Origin: Lachnospiraceae bacterium UBA2864
Lineage (GTDB): Bacteria > Bacillota > Clostridia > Lachnospirales > Lachnospiraceae
Reading direction: 5' to 3'
Length of the DNA stretch: 64,000 nucleotides
NCBI GenBank assembly: GCA_002350525.1
Contig: DEFA01000025.1
Location: forward strand, 11,469-75,468
In this document: positions 1 to 8,384 of the stretch, one piece after another
Position numbering within the stretch: the stretch's first letter is position 1
Layout of the letters: each line of letters begins with the position of its first letter
Notes under the pieces: model-generated
Seen by the model: only the letters and a program-made list of their open reading frames with translations
What the model was told of the DNA's origin: nothing
The model's database searches: none
Translations under genes and position numbers: made by a program

Positions 1-1052
1 CAGGCAACATCCTCTACAGGCATACCACCTACAGAAAAAATAACGATGTCCTCTTCTGAATTTCTCCCTTTTTTCTCACCACTTATGATGTCTCCCAGAT
101 CCATCATGTCTTCTTTAGCTATGATTCCATCATGGATCATATCAGTGAATTTTGAACCGATTATGTTGTTCACTCCGAAGGATGGATAAGGAAACTCTTC
201 AGCCCAGGCTTCATATAACTCAGTATTGTCCACAATCAGCCTGCATTTTTTCATTTCACTGCTATCCATATCGAAACAGCTGAGGCCGATAATTAAAGCT
301 CCAGGTTTTACCCACTCCAGTTTTACGAAGGGATATGTACTCGGATCTGTATTACCCGAATTTGCAAATGAGATAACGTCTGTTCCTCTCACCAGCTCCT
401 CCACCGTTTCTACTGCTTCAATCTTTTTCAGCTGGGGATATTTTTCTTTTGCATATTCTATAAAAGCATCCAGGGATTTCTGTCCTCTTCCTTTTACCTT
501 TATCTCCTCAATACCGGGACAGGAACAAAGAATTGCTTCCAGTGAGGTTTTGCCCATAACTCCCGGTCCGCAGATACCAGCAACCCTGGCGTTCTTATCT
601 GCAAGATATCTGGCTCCCACCCCTGGAATAGCACCTGTTCTCATGGCGGATAAAAGATTCGCTGATAGCAGTGCCAGCGGTGCACCAGTTTCTTTATCAT
701 TTAGCATCACCGTAAGTATAGATCTCGGAAGCCCAAGATTTCGGTTATCACTGTTTGAGCCGTACCATTTCATTCCCATCAGATCAAATGGACCACCAAT
801 ATAGGCTGGCATTGCCATAAATCTTCTGTCATCCCCCGTGTCTAAGGGCATATTGGGGAACTTTGACTTCTTGGGAAATGATACCTGACTTCCATGGGAG
901 TTATGATTTTCTCCACCCATAACATAATCACCAGCATTCAGACATTTAACTACTTCTTCCATTACATCTATACAATCTGGCATGTTTTTTACTCCAGACT
1001 TGATCATGTCTTCTTCAGATAAAAATATGAAATCTAATGTCGGATAACCCAT
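1..1052 (-). CDS. Ornithine cyclodeaminase / mu-crystallin family protein, 3' end outside window
   Basis: Reading the minus strand from an ATG at 1050-1052, preceded by GGGAGG at good spacing, gives an uninterrupted frame to the window edge. It begins MGYPTLDFIFLSEEDM and keeps the family pattern: a LLSAMRTGA segment for the N-terminal lid, then a dinucleotide-fold turn (VAGICGPGVMGKTS) near residues 170-185. It is a clear paralogue of the next gene upstream (1306-2463). Family members are NAD(P)-dependent cyclodeaminases or imine/ketimine reductases; some clostridial relatives are annotated as tyramine oxidase subunit B, a name I would not rely on. Being downstream of polyamine transporter genes, an amine or basic amino acid substrate is an inference. 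The stop codon is not in the window. Confidence 0.85.
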   Translation of the reverse strand, partial: MGYPTLDFIFLSEEDMIKSGVKNMPDCIDVMEEVVKCLNAGDYVMGGENHNSHGSQVSFPKKSKFPNMPLDTGDDRRFMAMPAYIGGPFDLMGMKWYGSNSDNRNLGLPRSILTVMLNDKETGAPLALLSANLLSAMRTGAIPGVGARYLADKNARVAGICGPGVMGKTSLEAILCSCPGIEEIKVKGRGQKSLDAFIEYAKEKYPQLKKIEAVETVEELVRGTDVISFANSGNTDPSTYPFVKLEWVKPGALIIGLSCFDMDSSEMKKCRLIVDNTELYEAWAEEFPYPSFGVNNIIGSKFTDMIHDGIIAKEDMMDLGDIISGEKKGRNSEEDIVIFSVGGMPVEDVA

Positions 1053-1069
1053 AATTTTTCCCTCCCTTT

Positions 1070-1109
1070 TCGCATAAAAAAGGAGCCGACGATAATCATC
1101 AGCTCCTTT
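1070..1109 (-). terminator. Intrinsic terminator or leader attenuator hairpin (H1)
   Basis: On the minus strand AAAGGAGC...GCTCCTTT extends inward through GAUGA/UCGUC to a stem of about 14 bp with a 3-nt loop, followed by six U. It lies only about 20 nt before the start codon at 1052 and about 200 nt after the stop at 1306, so it may end the upstream transcript or act as an attenuator for the last gene. It resembles the hairpins at 7035-7066 and 8083-8117. Confidence 0.75.
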
Positions 1110-1184
1110 GCTTTTCATAGCTCTACTTTACCTATTTTAGGATTAGAAAGCAATTACACAACAGTACCTATTTTATACTCCATT

Positions 1185-1295
1185 TGGAGTAGTAATACTT
1201 ATTTTGGAGTATTCTGCTCATTACAAAAGTAATCTACTTGATAGTAACTTAATCTGCTTATATTAATGTAATCTGCTTCAGAATAATCTGTTTAT
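1185..1295. repeat. Short inverted and direct repeats between the two cyclodeaminase genes
   Basis: The 250-bp gap between the two paralogues holds an inverted repeat TACTCCA-TT-TGGAGTA (with a further TGGAGTA nearby) and four copies of TAATCT starting at about 1230, 1250, 1269 and 1284, most followed by GCTT or ACTT. The copies are 15-20 bp apart. They could be regulator sites for the downstream gene or relics of local duplication; no gene is visible here. Confidence 0.4.
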
Positions 1296-1305
1296 AATAG
1301 TATAA

Positions 1306-2463
1306 TCACTTCATATATGGCTCATGCCAGAGATTTAACGACTGACCTATTCCCATTTCCAAGGCTCTCTGATAACAGTCATAGCCCCAGGAAAGATCCT
1401 CTAAGGGCATTCCTCCTATGGAGCACATGACAATCTCATCTTTATCTGTCCGCCCCTTTGCTGTTCCATTCACCATATCACTGAGATTTATCACATTCTC
1501 TCTTGGTGTCTGTCCAGAATCAACCAGGTGAACAAAATGAATTCCCATAATTACCCATTCTCTTTTATTGCCCAGTTCATCATATTCTCCACGAGCCTTA
1601 AAGTTGCTTAAGTATTTCTGATACATACCATAATTATCTACAACCATAGTAGTTTTTAAAAATTCTTCATAATTCCTATATAAGAAGGATCCCATACTAA
1701 AAACAGTTGCACCTTTTTTGAACCAGTCCATATGGAATTCCTCCATATTATCCTTTGTGACAGACATAGCCTCAGAGACAACATCAGCATCTCTACACGC
1801 CTCTTCCAGACTGCCACATATCTGAATTTCATTTACCCGAGGATATTTTTCTTCTATAAATGACTTCATGGAAAGAGCCGTCTTTGAATTAATTGATGAG
1901 CCTCTTATCTTGATCTTTCTAATATTCGGAAGGACTTCCATATAACACATCAGGGCACACTTATTTATTACCCCAGGGCCAAGAAGTGACAGCACTTCAG
2001 AATCTCTATCAGCAAGGTAAGTAGCTGCCATAGCCGGCATCGCTCCTGTTCTCATTGCGGATAGCAGATTAGCTGACATAATGGCCTTCGGAGCACCTGT
2101 CTCTACATCAGAAAGCGTAACCATCAGTATAGATCTGGGAAGACCTTTCTCTGAATTATGACTATTAGATCCATAGTACTTCTGACCGGCAATATGGAAT
2201 CTACCACCCAGATATGCGGGCATCGCCATAAATCTTCTATCGGGTCCATCATCCAGTGGAAAGCCCTCAATATCTGACTTTTGAGGAAAATTCATCTGAA
2301 GGCCATGCTCATCTGCTTTGGGACCTCCCAGCAGAAAATCCTTCTTTCCAAACAAAGCCATGGTATCCCGCATAGTTTCGATGCATTTTGCAGCATCCAG
2401 CACACCGGCCCTGATCATATCTTCTTCATTTAAATATACAAAATCAATATTCGGATAACTCAT
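1306..2463 (-). CDS. Ornithine cyclodeaminase / mu-crystallin family protein
   Basis: A 385-residue protein, slightly longer than the usual 310-360. It starts MSYPNIDFVYLNEEDM and shows the family landmarks: a KYYGSNSHN segment and LLSAMRTGAMPAMAATYLA around residues 110-150, then a Rossmann turn (LLGPGVINKCA) near residues 160-170. The family binds NAD(P) and acts on basic amino acids or cyclic imines; which substrate is used here cannot be read from sequence. The start is supported by GGAGA six bases upstream of ATG. It follows the substrate-binding protein of a polyamine ABC transporter by 32 bp and precedes its own paralogue, so the cluster probably imports and then converts an amine or basic amino acid (inference). 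Confidence 0.85.
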   Translation of the reverse strand: MSYPNIDFVYLNEEDMIRAGVLDAAKCIETMRDTMALFGKKDFLLGGPKADEHGLQMNFPQKSDIEGFPLDDGPDRRFMAMPAYLGGRFHIAGQKYYGSNSHNSEKGLPRSILMVTLSDVETGAPKAIMSANLLSAMRTGAMPAMAATYLADRDSEVLSLLGPGVINKCALMCYMEVLPNIRKIKIRGSSINSKTALSMKSFIEEKYPRVNEIQICGSLEEACRDADVVSEAMSVTKDNMEEFHMDWFKKGATVFSMGSFLYRNYEEFLKTTMVVDNYGMYQKYLSNFKARGEYDELGNKREWVIMGIHFVHLVDSGQTPRENVINLSDMVNGTAKGRTDKDEIVMCSIGGMPLEDLSWGYDCYQRALEMGIGQSLNLWHEPYMK

Positions 2464-2495
2464 AAACTGTCTCCATTCTATGACTATTCATTTAA

Positions 2496-3578
2496 TTACT
2501 CTTTTACTTTTGTCCACATTTCATCATAGATAGCTATAGTATCTGTATCCAGATTTGATATAAACTCTCCTGCCGAAATAACTTCTGATGGAACATTTTT
2601 CGCTTCATTTGCCACATAATCTTCACCCATCATTTCAAGAGCTTTTGTATTAGGACAAAGATATGGGAATTCCTCGATGTTCATTTTTGCCGCTTCTGGT
2701 GAAAGCATATAATCAATAAACTTGTATGCATTATCCACATTCTTTGCGCCTTTAGGTATGCACCAGTTGTCAAGGAACACATAAGCTCCCTCAGTAGGAT
2801 ATACAACTTTGATATCCGGATTTTCATCCATAGATAAGGCTGCTTCTGCTGACCAGATCATGCCAACTGTACAGTCACCTGAGATCATAGCTGACTTTGG
2901 TGAATCAGAATCATACAGTTTTACATTATCCTTTAATGTCATCAGCTTATCGCTGACGGTTTTCAGTTTATCGGGATCAGACTCACTCATACTGAGTCCC
3001 ATACTTCTTTCTGTCATACCAATAACGGCACGATAATCGTCTAATACAACCAGCTGTCCGGCAAGTGATGGATCAAAAAGATCATCATAAGAGGTTATAT
3101 CCATATCTACCTTTGAAGTATTCACAGCGATACATGCCACACCACCTTCATATGGTACAGAATACTTATTTCCCGGATCAAAAGCTTCATCCAGAAACGC
3201 AGGATCGATATTCTCAAGGTTAGGCAACTTAGTAGTATCTAATTCCTCTAACTCTCCCTGTTTAATAAGATATTCGACAGCATAATCTGAAGGAAGAATT
3301 ATGTCGTATGTGCCCTCAGATTCTGATTTCAGTTTTGCCAGAAGGTCTTCATTTGAAGAGTACGTTGATACATTGACTTTGATACCTGACTCTTCTTCAA
3401 ATGCCTTTATCGAAGACTCTGAAACATATTCAGTCCAGACAAATACATTTAAAGATCCTGCGGAAGCGGCAGAACTACTGGAGTCACCGGAGCTGCCACA
3501 GCCTGAAAGTAACGAAGCAGTAATCACTGCAGACATCAATAAACCAGCCCATTTTTTCTCAAATCTGTTTTTTCTCAT
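2496..3578 (-). CDS. potD: Spermidine/putrescine-type ABC transporter substrate-binding lipoprotein
   Basis: A 360-residue extracellular binding protein of the PotD/PotF family. Residues 1-26 are a lipoprotein signal peptide ending in the lipobox LLSGC with Cys27 as the lipidation site, followed by a Ser/Gly linker. The mature part starts with SLNVFVWTEYVSE, the first strand typical of PotD proteins, and has KSESEGTYDIILPSDY and GQLVVLDDYRAVIG segments matching the two-lobed polyamine-binding fold. AGGAGG precedes the ATG. The gene follows the permease genes, as is normal for potABCD. The ligand may be a polyamine or a related amine; the exact substrate is not resolved. Confidence 0.93.
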   Translation of the reverse strand: MRKNRFEKKWAGLLMSAVITASLLSGCGSSGDSSSSAASAGSLNVFVWTEYVSESSIKAFEEESGIKVNVSTYSSNEDLLAKLKSESEGTYDIILPSDYAVEYLIKQGELEELDTTKLPNLENIDPAFLDEAFDPGNKYSVPYEGGVACIAVNTSKVDMDITSYDDLFDPSLAGQLVVLDDYRAVIGMTERSMGLSMSESDPDKLKTVSDKLMTLKDNVKLYDSDSPKSAMISGDCTVGMIWSAEAALSMDENPDIKVVYPTEGAYVFLDNWCIPKGAKNVDNAYKFIDYMLSPEAAKMNIEEFPYLCPNTKALEMMGEDYVANEAKNVPSEVISAGEFISNLDTDTIAIYDEMWTKVKE

Positions 3579-3657
3579 AATTATTATCCTCCTCGAATAG
3601 TTATTAGTTATGCTGTAATTTCATGTGCTTATTTATATTTCTTTTAATTTTGGTATT

Positions 3658-3705
3658 AGTGTTAGTATCAATGTTTATATCAGTGTTTGTATCGGTGTTT
3701 GTATT
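3658..3705. repeat. 12-bp tandem repeat, four copies
   Basis: Four consecutive imperfect 12-mers (AGTGTTAGTATC, AATGTTTATATC, AGTGTTTGTATC, GGTGTTTGTATT) sit between the permease stop codon and the binding-protein gene. They lie in the transcribed spacer of the operon; length variation between strains would be expected. No function is evident. Confidence 0.8.
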
Positions 3706-3712
3706 TGGGATT

Positions 3713-4600
3713 TTACTCACGTTTATACTTTGGGATATATATGCTTTTCTCCTGCTTCCCGTTTTTACTTGAGATTAATTTCCCAATCGCATATTTATGC
3801 TTCTTACCTGCGAGATTCTTAAAGAGATCCCCCTGAGTCAGAACAACAAACACTATCGTTCCAATTAGTATAAAGGTTGAAAGTGCATTTACATCCGGAG
3901 CCACTCCGGATTTTACCGACTCCATAACCTTAAGCGGATAGGTTTTAGTCTGACCATATACGAAGTAGCTTATGATCACATCATCTATCGAAAGTGTGAA
4001 TGCCAGTAAAGCGCCTCCCAGAATACCCGGAGCGAGCACAGGCAGAGTTATTTCAAAAAATGTCACCAGACGATTCGCTCCCAGATCCATGCTGGCTTCT
4101 TCAATCGAGTTATCATATCCGGAAAGTCTTGCCCTTACATTGAAGATAACAAATGGTATGCAGAATGTTACATGTGACAGAATCAATGTGATCATTCCTC
4201 GTGGGATATTAACCTTTGCAAAGATTGTAAGTAAGGCAATACCAAGTACAATTTCAGGAATAACAACAGGTATATAAAGCAGCCCGTCAATTATAGCCTT
4301 TCCCTTGAATCTATACTTATACATACCGATAGCGCCTAAGGTACCAATTATGGTTGCCAGCAGAGTACTGACTACTGCAATGATCATCGTAGTTCCAAAT
4401 GCATTCAGTAACGAGCTGTTTTCCCAGAGCTTTATATACCAGTCAAATGTAAATCCTTTCCAGCTCATATACGGCTTTGTGGTAGAAGCATTGAAGGAAT
4501 TCACTACAATCACAGAGATTGGAAGAAACAGAAACAGATATACCAGCGTACAGAAGGTAATACTTATACATTTCTTTCTTTTTTCTTTACTTTTTCTCAT
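3713..4600 (-). CDS. potC: Polyamine ABC transporter permease, PotC-like
   Basis: An inner-membrane permease of about 295 residues with six predicted hydrophobic helices. The EAA loop that contacts the ATPase is visible as EEASMDLGANRLVTFFEITLP. The frame opens further upstream, but AGGAGG lies just before the ATG at 4598-4600 (MRKSKEKRKKC), which I take as the start; this leaves 16 bp after the PotB stop. With PotB it forms the transport channel, driven by the PotA ATPase and fed by the PotD lipoprotein. A basic tail ends the protein (IPKYKRE). Confidence 0.92.
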   Translation of the reverse strand: MRKSKEKRKKCISITFCTLVYLFLFLPISVIVVNSFNASTTKPYMSWKGFTFDWYIKLWENSSLLNAFGTTMIIAVVSTLLATIIGTLGAIGMYKYRFKGKAIIDGLLYIPVVIPEIVLGIALLTIFAKVNIPRGMITLILSHVTFCIPFVIFNVRARLSGYDNSIEEASMDLGANRLVTFFEITLPVLAPGILGGALLAFTLSIDDVIISYFVYGQTKTYPLKVMESVKSGVAPDVNALSTFILIGTIVFVVLTQGDLFKNLAGKKHKYAIGKLISSKNGKQEKSIYIPKYKRE

Positions 4601-4616
4601 ATGCCCCTCCTTTCCT

Positions 4617-5489
4617 CTAAACTCCAAGGGAATCCATATCTCCGCCCAGCTTCTGATAAAGCTTAACGAGGATCAGTGTAACGATGATCAAGATGATAGA
4701 AAGTGCTGCTCCTAAAGGCCAGTTATTTCCACTTTGAAACTGTCTCTCAATCAGATTTCCTATCATATCGGAATTACCACCACCCAGAATGTCTGATACA
4801 AAGAAATATCCCATACAAGGTATGAAAACCATAAGGCTTCCTGAAAAGATCCCACTTGATGTAAGTGGAAGGATTACTTCAAAAAAAGTAGATACTGGTT
4901 TTGCCCCTAGATCCGAAGATGCTTCCAGTAAAGAGCTGTCAAGTTTTTCAATCGCTGTATAAAGAGGAAGTATCATAAATGGAATCAGGCAATATACCAT
5001 ACCAAGGACTGTTGTCCCTGTCTGATACAGAAAATCTACAGGTTCCTTAACTATATGCAGTCCCATCAATACAGAATTCAGCCAACCGCTGGTTCCAAGA
5101 AAAGTTCTCCATCCATAAATCCTGATAAGAGAGTTTGTCCAGAATGGAATAATAACCAGCATATAAAGAATTTTCTTCTTTTTGCTTTTAGTTCTCGCAA
5201 TCCAGTACGAAAACGGATAGCCAATCAGTATACAGAGAATGGTTGTTACCACTGCAATTCCAAGAGACTGAGCATAGATTTTTAAGTAGTCGGTATTTAC
5301 AAGCCTTATATAATTATCTAATGTCAGCTTGAAAGTGACATTATAGTATTCATCAATAGAGCAAAAACTCATTACAGCCACGTAAATAAGTGGAACAGCT
5401 ATAAGCAGAATCATTATCAGAGTAACAGGTCCAACCATTAATAAAGCCGGTAAGGTATTTGCCCGAAATTCATGTTTTGTTTTATTCAT
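4617..5489 (-). CDS. potB: Polyamine ABC transporter permease, PotB-like
   Basis: About 290 residues with six hydrophobic segments and the EAA motif LEASSDLGAKPVSTFFEVILP, plus the FxxNSLIRIYGWR segment typical of PotB. A GTG three codons upstream is possible, but the ATG at 5487-5489 (MNKTKHEF) has GGTAGGTG at proper spacing. It sits directly after the ATPase gene and partners with PotC in the membrane. The order A-B-C-D matches the classic pot operon. Confidence 0.92.
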   Translation of the reverse strand: MNKTKHEFRANTLPALLMVGPVTLIMILLIAVPLIYVAVMSFCSIDEYYNVTFKLTLDNYIRLVNTDYLKIYAQSLGIAVVTTILCILIGYPFSYWIARTKSKKKKILYMLVIIPFWTNSLIRIYGWRTFLGTSGWLNSVLMGLHIVKEPVDFLYQTGTTVLGMVYCLIPFMILPLYTAIEKLDSSLLEASSDLGAKPVSTFFEVILPLTSSGIFSGSLMVFIPCMGYFFVSDILGGGNSDMIGNLIERQFQSGNNWPLGAALSIILIIVTLILVKLYQKLGGDMDSLGV

Positions 5490-5498
5490 AGAATTCAC

Positions 5499-6608
5499 CT
5501 ACCCTAACTTGATATTATTCAAAGCTTCAAAAATATAATGACTCTTATTATGTATCAGAACCGCATCCTCTGGTCTCCAGTACGGATAGCATATACTTCC
5601 TATCTTCGGAAGATCCTGTCCTGCAAGCCTTTCTATCTTAAGCTCATTTCTATTTGGAAGAGAAACGATACATTTTAATACAGATCCTACATATACATAA
5701 TCCTTAACCTGAGCAACCAGACCAAAGCCTTCCACAGGAGTTTTAGAAAATCTCATCTTTTCCGGTCTGACAGAAATCGTCGCATATTCAAGTAACGAAA
5801 AATCTGAAGGACAGGCAACTGAAACATTTCCATTTTCCAGTGTCATGGTTGCTACTCCATCAATAATACTTGTGATACAGCCATCATATATATTTGTTTC
5901 TCCTATAAAAGTTGCTACAAACTTTGTAACCGGATGTTCGTAAATCTCTGTCGGTGTAGAAAGCTGATCTATGATACCGTCGTGCATAACTGCAATCCTG
6001 TCACTCATGGTAAGTGCCTCTTCCTGATCGTGGGTGACATATATAAATGTGATATTCAGCTTCTTCTGAAGTCTCTTTAATTCCAGCTGCATCTGCTTAC
6101 GAAGCTTCAGATCAAGTGCTCCCAAGGGCTCATCCAGCAAGAGAACTCTTGGTCTGTTGATCAGTGCCCTTGCTATGGCAACTCTTTGTTTCTGCCCGCC
6201 AGAAAGCTGTGCCGGATATCTTTTTTCAAATCCATTCAGCTGGACCATATCCATCATCTTAAGAACCCTTTCCTTGATCTCAGCTTTGGGAACTTTTTTC
6301 ATCTTGAGACCATAAGCAATATTGTCATATATTGTTTTATGCGGAAATAATGCATAAGACTGAAACACAGTATTTACATTTCTCTCAAATGGCTCTTTCT
6401 CATCTACCCGTTCTCCCTCAACTGTAATGGTACCAGTGGTTGGTTCTTCAAATCCGGCAATCATTCTGAGAGTAGTTGTTTTTCCACATCCGGAGGAACC
6501 AAGTAAGGTTAAGAATTCTCCCTCTTCTATATTAAGATTCAAATCTTTAACTACATGGTTTTTTCCATATATTTTATTAACACCTTTTATTTCAACAATA
6601 TTCCCCAT
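5499..6608 (-). CDS. potA: Polyamine ABC transporter ATP-binding protein, PotA-like
   Basis: About 370 residues. Walker A is GSSGCGKT near residues 33-40, the signature is LSGGQKQR, Walker B is LLLDEPLGALD and the switch histidine lies in VTHDQEEA. After the ATPase domain there is a C-terminal TOBE-type regulatory domain (about residues 235-360), as in PotA, MalK and related importers. The start is placed at the ATG at 6606-6608 (MGNIVEIKGV), which has AGGTG five bases upstream, rather than the ATG five codons before it. It is the first transporter gene after the P-II gene. Confidence 0.95.
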   Translation of the reverse strand: MGNIVEIKGVNKIYGKNHVVKDLNLNIEEGEFLTLLGSSGCGKTTTLRMIAGFEEPTTGTITVEGERVDEKEPFERNVNTVFQSYALFPHKTIYDNIAYGLKMKKVPKAEIKERVLKMMDMVQLNGFEKRYPAQLSGGQKQRVAIARALINRPRVLLLDEPLGALDLKLRKQMQLELKRLQKKLNITFIYVTHDQEEALTMSDRIAVMHDGIIDQLSTPTEIYEHPVTKFVATFIGETNIYDGCITSIIDGVATMTLENGNVSVACPSDFSLLEYATISVRPEKMRFSKTPVEGFGLVAQVKDYVYVGSVLKCIVSLPNRNELKIERLAGQDLPKIGSICYPYWRPEDAVLIHNKSHYIFEALNNIKLG

Positions 6609-6644
6609 GGAATCACCTCTCATATTCCTATAATTCTTTCTGGT

Positions 6645-7004
6645 TTATAAAGCTTTGATGCCTCTTTCACCAGTACGGATTCTCACCGCATCTTCTATAT
6701 CACGAATAAATATCTTTCCATCTCCCACATGATCTGTAGCACAAGCCTCGCGGACTCTATCGATGATCATTTCTACATCCTTTGCTTCCACAACAACCTC
6801 AACCTTTACCTTAGGAAGTAAGTTGATCGTTGTCTTAAAACCTTTTATCTCATTTATAAAATCCGCTTCATCATCGGAAACACCCTTCTGTGTTCCACAT
6901 CCCATAACTGTGCAGAGAGTCATACCACCACAGTTAATTTCATCCAGAATACTTTTTATTTCCTCTAACTTCTCCGGTCTGATAAGCATAACTAGTTCTT
7001 TCAT
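6645..7004 (-). CDS. P-II family nitrogen regulator, atypical T-loop
   Basis: A 119-residue P-II (GlnB/GlnK) family protein. The ATP-binding B-loop is well kept (TDHVGDGKIF, residues 90-99) and the N-terminus MKELVMLIRPEKLEEIKSIL fits the first strand and helix. The T-loop (about residues 36-61) is unlike GlnB: there is no uridylylated tyrosine or GxxGYRG stretch. P-II proteins form trimers that sense ATP/ADP and 2-oxoglutarate and bind partner proteins, often transporters; here the adjacent gene is an ABC ATPase, so control of polyamine uptake is a reasonable inference. The gene starts at an ATG with GGAGG upstream and is preceded by hairpin H2. It appears to lead the pot operon. Confidence 0.88.
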   Translation of the reverse strand: MKELVMLIRPEKLEEIKSILDEINCGGMTLCTVMGCGTQKGVSDDEADFINEIKGFKTTINLLPKVKVEVVVEAKDVEMIIDRVREACATDHVGDGKIFIRDIEDAVRIRTGERGIKAL

Positions 7005-7024
7005 CTTTTATATCCTCCCTTTAA

Positions 7025-7066
7025 GAAATAAAGAAAAGGACCTATCCGTATTGGATAAGCCCCTTT
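7025..7066 (-). terminator. Leader hairpin H2 before the P-II gene
   Basis: On the minus strand, AAAGGGGCTTATCC pairs with GGATAGGTCCTTT (with G-U pairs) around the loop AATAC, then UCUUUAUUU. It lies about 30 nt before the P-II start and about 200 nt after the LuxR-type gene, so it is either that gene's terminator or an attenuator in the pot leader. Confidence 0.7.
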
Positions 7067-7193
7067 GCCATCTTTTTGAACCAAAATAATTATTGATTTT
7101 CATGTTTAGAATAATACCCTCGAACAGGTTACTTTTAAATGCATATTTTTTACCATTTTTATACTTAAAAAGTAGTAGTTTTCCTAAAATATT

Positions 7194-7257
7194 GAAAGAT
7201 TCTCTGCTTCGCTCAGAATAAAACTAATATGAAAAAGTCACTAAGTGGGAAGTTTAA
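7194..7257. repeat. Dispersed intergenic repeat, copy 1
   Basis: A stretch with GAAAGATTCT..CTTCGCTCAGAAT, then about 20 variable bases with ATATGAAAAA, then TGGGAAGTTT. It matches 8196-8258 over roughly 64 bp. The core ATTCT...AGAAT is an inverted repeat around TTCGCT, so the RNA can form a small hairpin. It is of the kind seen as dispersed palindromic units in many genomes. Confidence 0.6.
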
Positions 7258-7262
7258 GCCAT

Positions 7263-8012
7263 TTATTCAAATTCTTTTACCGATTTAAATAACTGAACAC
7301 GATTATTTATTCCCAATTTCCGATAGATATTCAGGATGTGCTTTTTAAGTGTATTCGGTGCGATCACCAGCTCCTCACATATCTCATTATTATCTTTTCC
7401 TGACATGAGAAGCTTTAGTATAGTGTGTTCTCGGCGGGTCAGATCATACTTTGCCACAGTTTCTGAAACAGTCAGTTTTTCATAATCCGGATCTCCCGTT
7501 TTGTAATGCTGCTCCAACCGAAAAGCCAGATGCTCTTTCAGCATATCAATGACAAAGATATCATCATACTGAAAATCTTCTTTTCCAATAGTACGATATA
7601 AACTGATGGCTCCCAGAAATTTCTTATGCCGCGCTAAAACCACCTGCAGTGCATAGTGCCAGTTATTAGGCTTATATACCTTCTGATAATAATCTGTCTG
7701 CACTCTGGACTCATCGGATATAATATCTGTTTCACGGTACACAAGCATTTTACCGCTACCTAAGATTCCTCTACTGTAATCTATATTTTCATAGGTCTCC
7801 GAAAAATCCACATCACAGTTTAGGGTAACAGGATTGCAAAGCAGCTTGCCCTTCTCAGTTGAAGCCAGATAAAAATCTGCACTGTCAAAATCCAGAACCA
7901 TCTTCAACTGATTCAATAATTCCTGTCTCATTTCAGTAAAATTTTCTGTTGTATATATCTTATAAATAATACTATTCAATATAATCCAATCATTTGTTTC
8001 CAGTTTTCTCAT
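7263..8012 (-). CDS. LuxR-family transcriptional regulator
   Basis: About 249 residues. The C-terminal part (roughly residues 190-249) is a LuxR/GerE helix-turn-helix: YDLTRREHTILKLLMSGKDN then NTLKKHILNIYRKLGINNR. The N-terminal 180 residues look like a GAF-type sensor (DFDSADFYLAS, YALQVVLARHKKFLGAISLYR) with no phospho-acceptor receiver motif. The ATG at 8010-8012 has AGGTG upstream and is preferred over a TTG eight codons earlier. It stands alone upstream of the P-II/pot operon on the same strand, so it is the likely regulator of polyamine uptake (inference). Its own leader holds hairpin H3. Confidence 0.85.
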   Translation of the reverse strand: MRKLETNDWIILNSIIYKIYTTENFTEMRQELLNQLKMVLDFDSADFYLASTEKGKLLCNPVTLNCDVDFSETYENIDYSRGILGSGKMLVYRETDIISDESRVQTDYYQKVYKPNNWHYALQVVLARHKKFLGAISLYRTIGKEDFQYDDIFVIDMLKEHLAFRLEQHYKTGDPDYEKLTVSETVAKYDLTRREHTILKLLMSGKDNNEICEELVIAPNTLKKHILNIYRKLGINNRVQLFKSVKEFE

Positions 8013-8070
8013 ACCGCATTCACCTCTATCTTTCAATTTCTTTATTCAGGCTACTATCAGACTATCAAAA

Positions 8071-8119
8071 GAATAAAAAACAAAGAGGCAAAGGACCATA
8101 TAGCGCCTTTGCCTCTTAA
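8071..8119 (-). terminator. Leader hairpin H3 upstream of the LuxR-type gene
   Basis: Perfect 12-bp stem AAGAGGCAAAGG / CCTTTGCCTCTT (8083-8094 and 8106-8117) followed on the minus strand by TGTTTTTT. It lies about 60-100 nt before the LuxR start codon, with no gene within 900 bp upstream on this strand, so it fits an attenuator better than a simple gene-end terminator. It shares the GGCAAAGG..CCUUU theme with H1 and H2. Confidence 0.7.
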
Positions 8120-8195
8120 AAACCATTGATATATGCTATAAGATTATATACATCTGTTAACTTTAGTCAAGTTTTTTTCCCCATTGTAAATTACA

Positions 8196-8258
8196 GAAAG
8201 ATTCTTCGCTTCGCTCAGAATGACATTTATATGAAAAATATACCAGCTGGAAAGTTTT
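8196..8258. repeat. Dispersed intergenic repeat, copy 2
   Basis: Second copy of the unit at 7194-7257, with GAAAGATTCTTCGCTTCGCT, CAGAATGACA, ATATGAAAAA and TGGAAAGTTTT in the same order. The two copies flank the LuxR-type regulator gene. Confidence 0.6.
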
Positions 8259-8384
8259 AGTATATTACTTTTATTTGTCCCATTTTTTTGGGGGGAGCCT
8301 TCGAAGGTTTTACTTCTTTATTTTTATTAGTTAATTTCCAAACCACCCTAATAGATTGTATGAAATTAGATAAAGAACCTTACA

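Noticed and set aside
226..804. Long plus-strand frame of 192 codons
   Set aside because: Antisense to the first cyclodeaminase gene, whose frame is clearly homologous to its paralogue.
3658..3705. Coding repeats (extension of PotC)
   Set aside because: They lie after the TAA stop at 3713-3715 and no frame continues through them with a start.
1070..8119. ANTAR (EutV/NasR type) double-hairpin targets
   Set aside because: The loops do not show the hexaloop with A1 and G4, and paired hairpins were not found.
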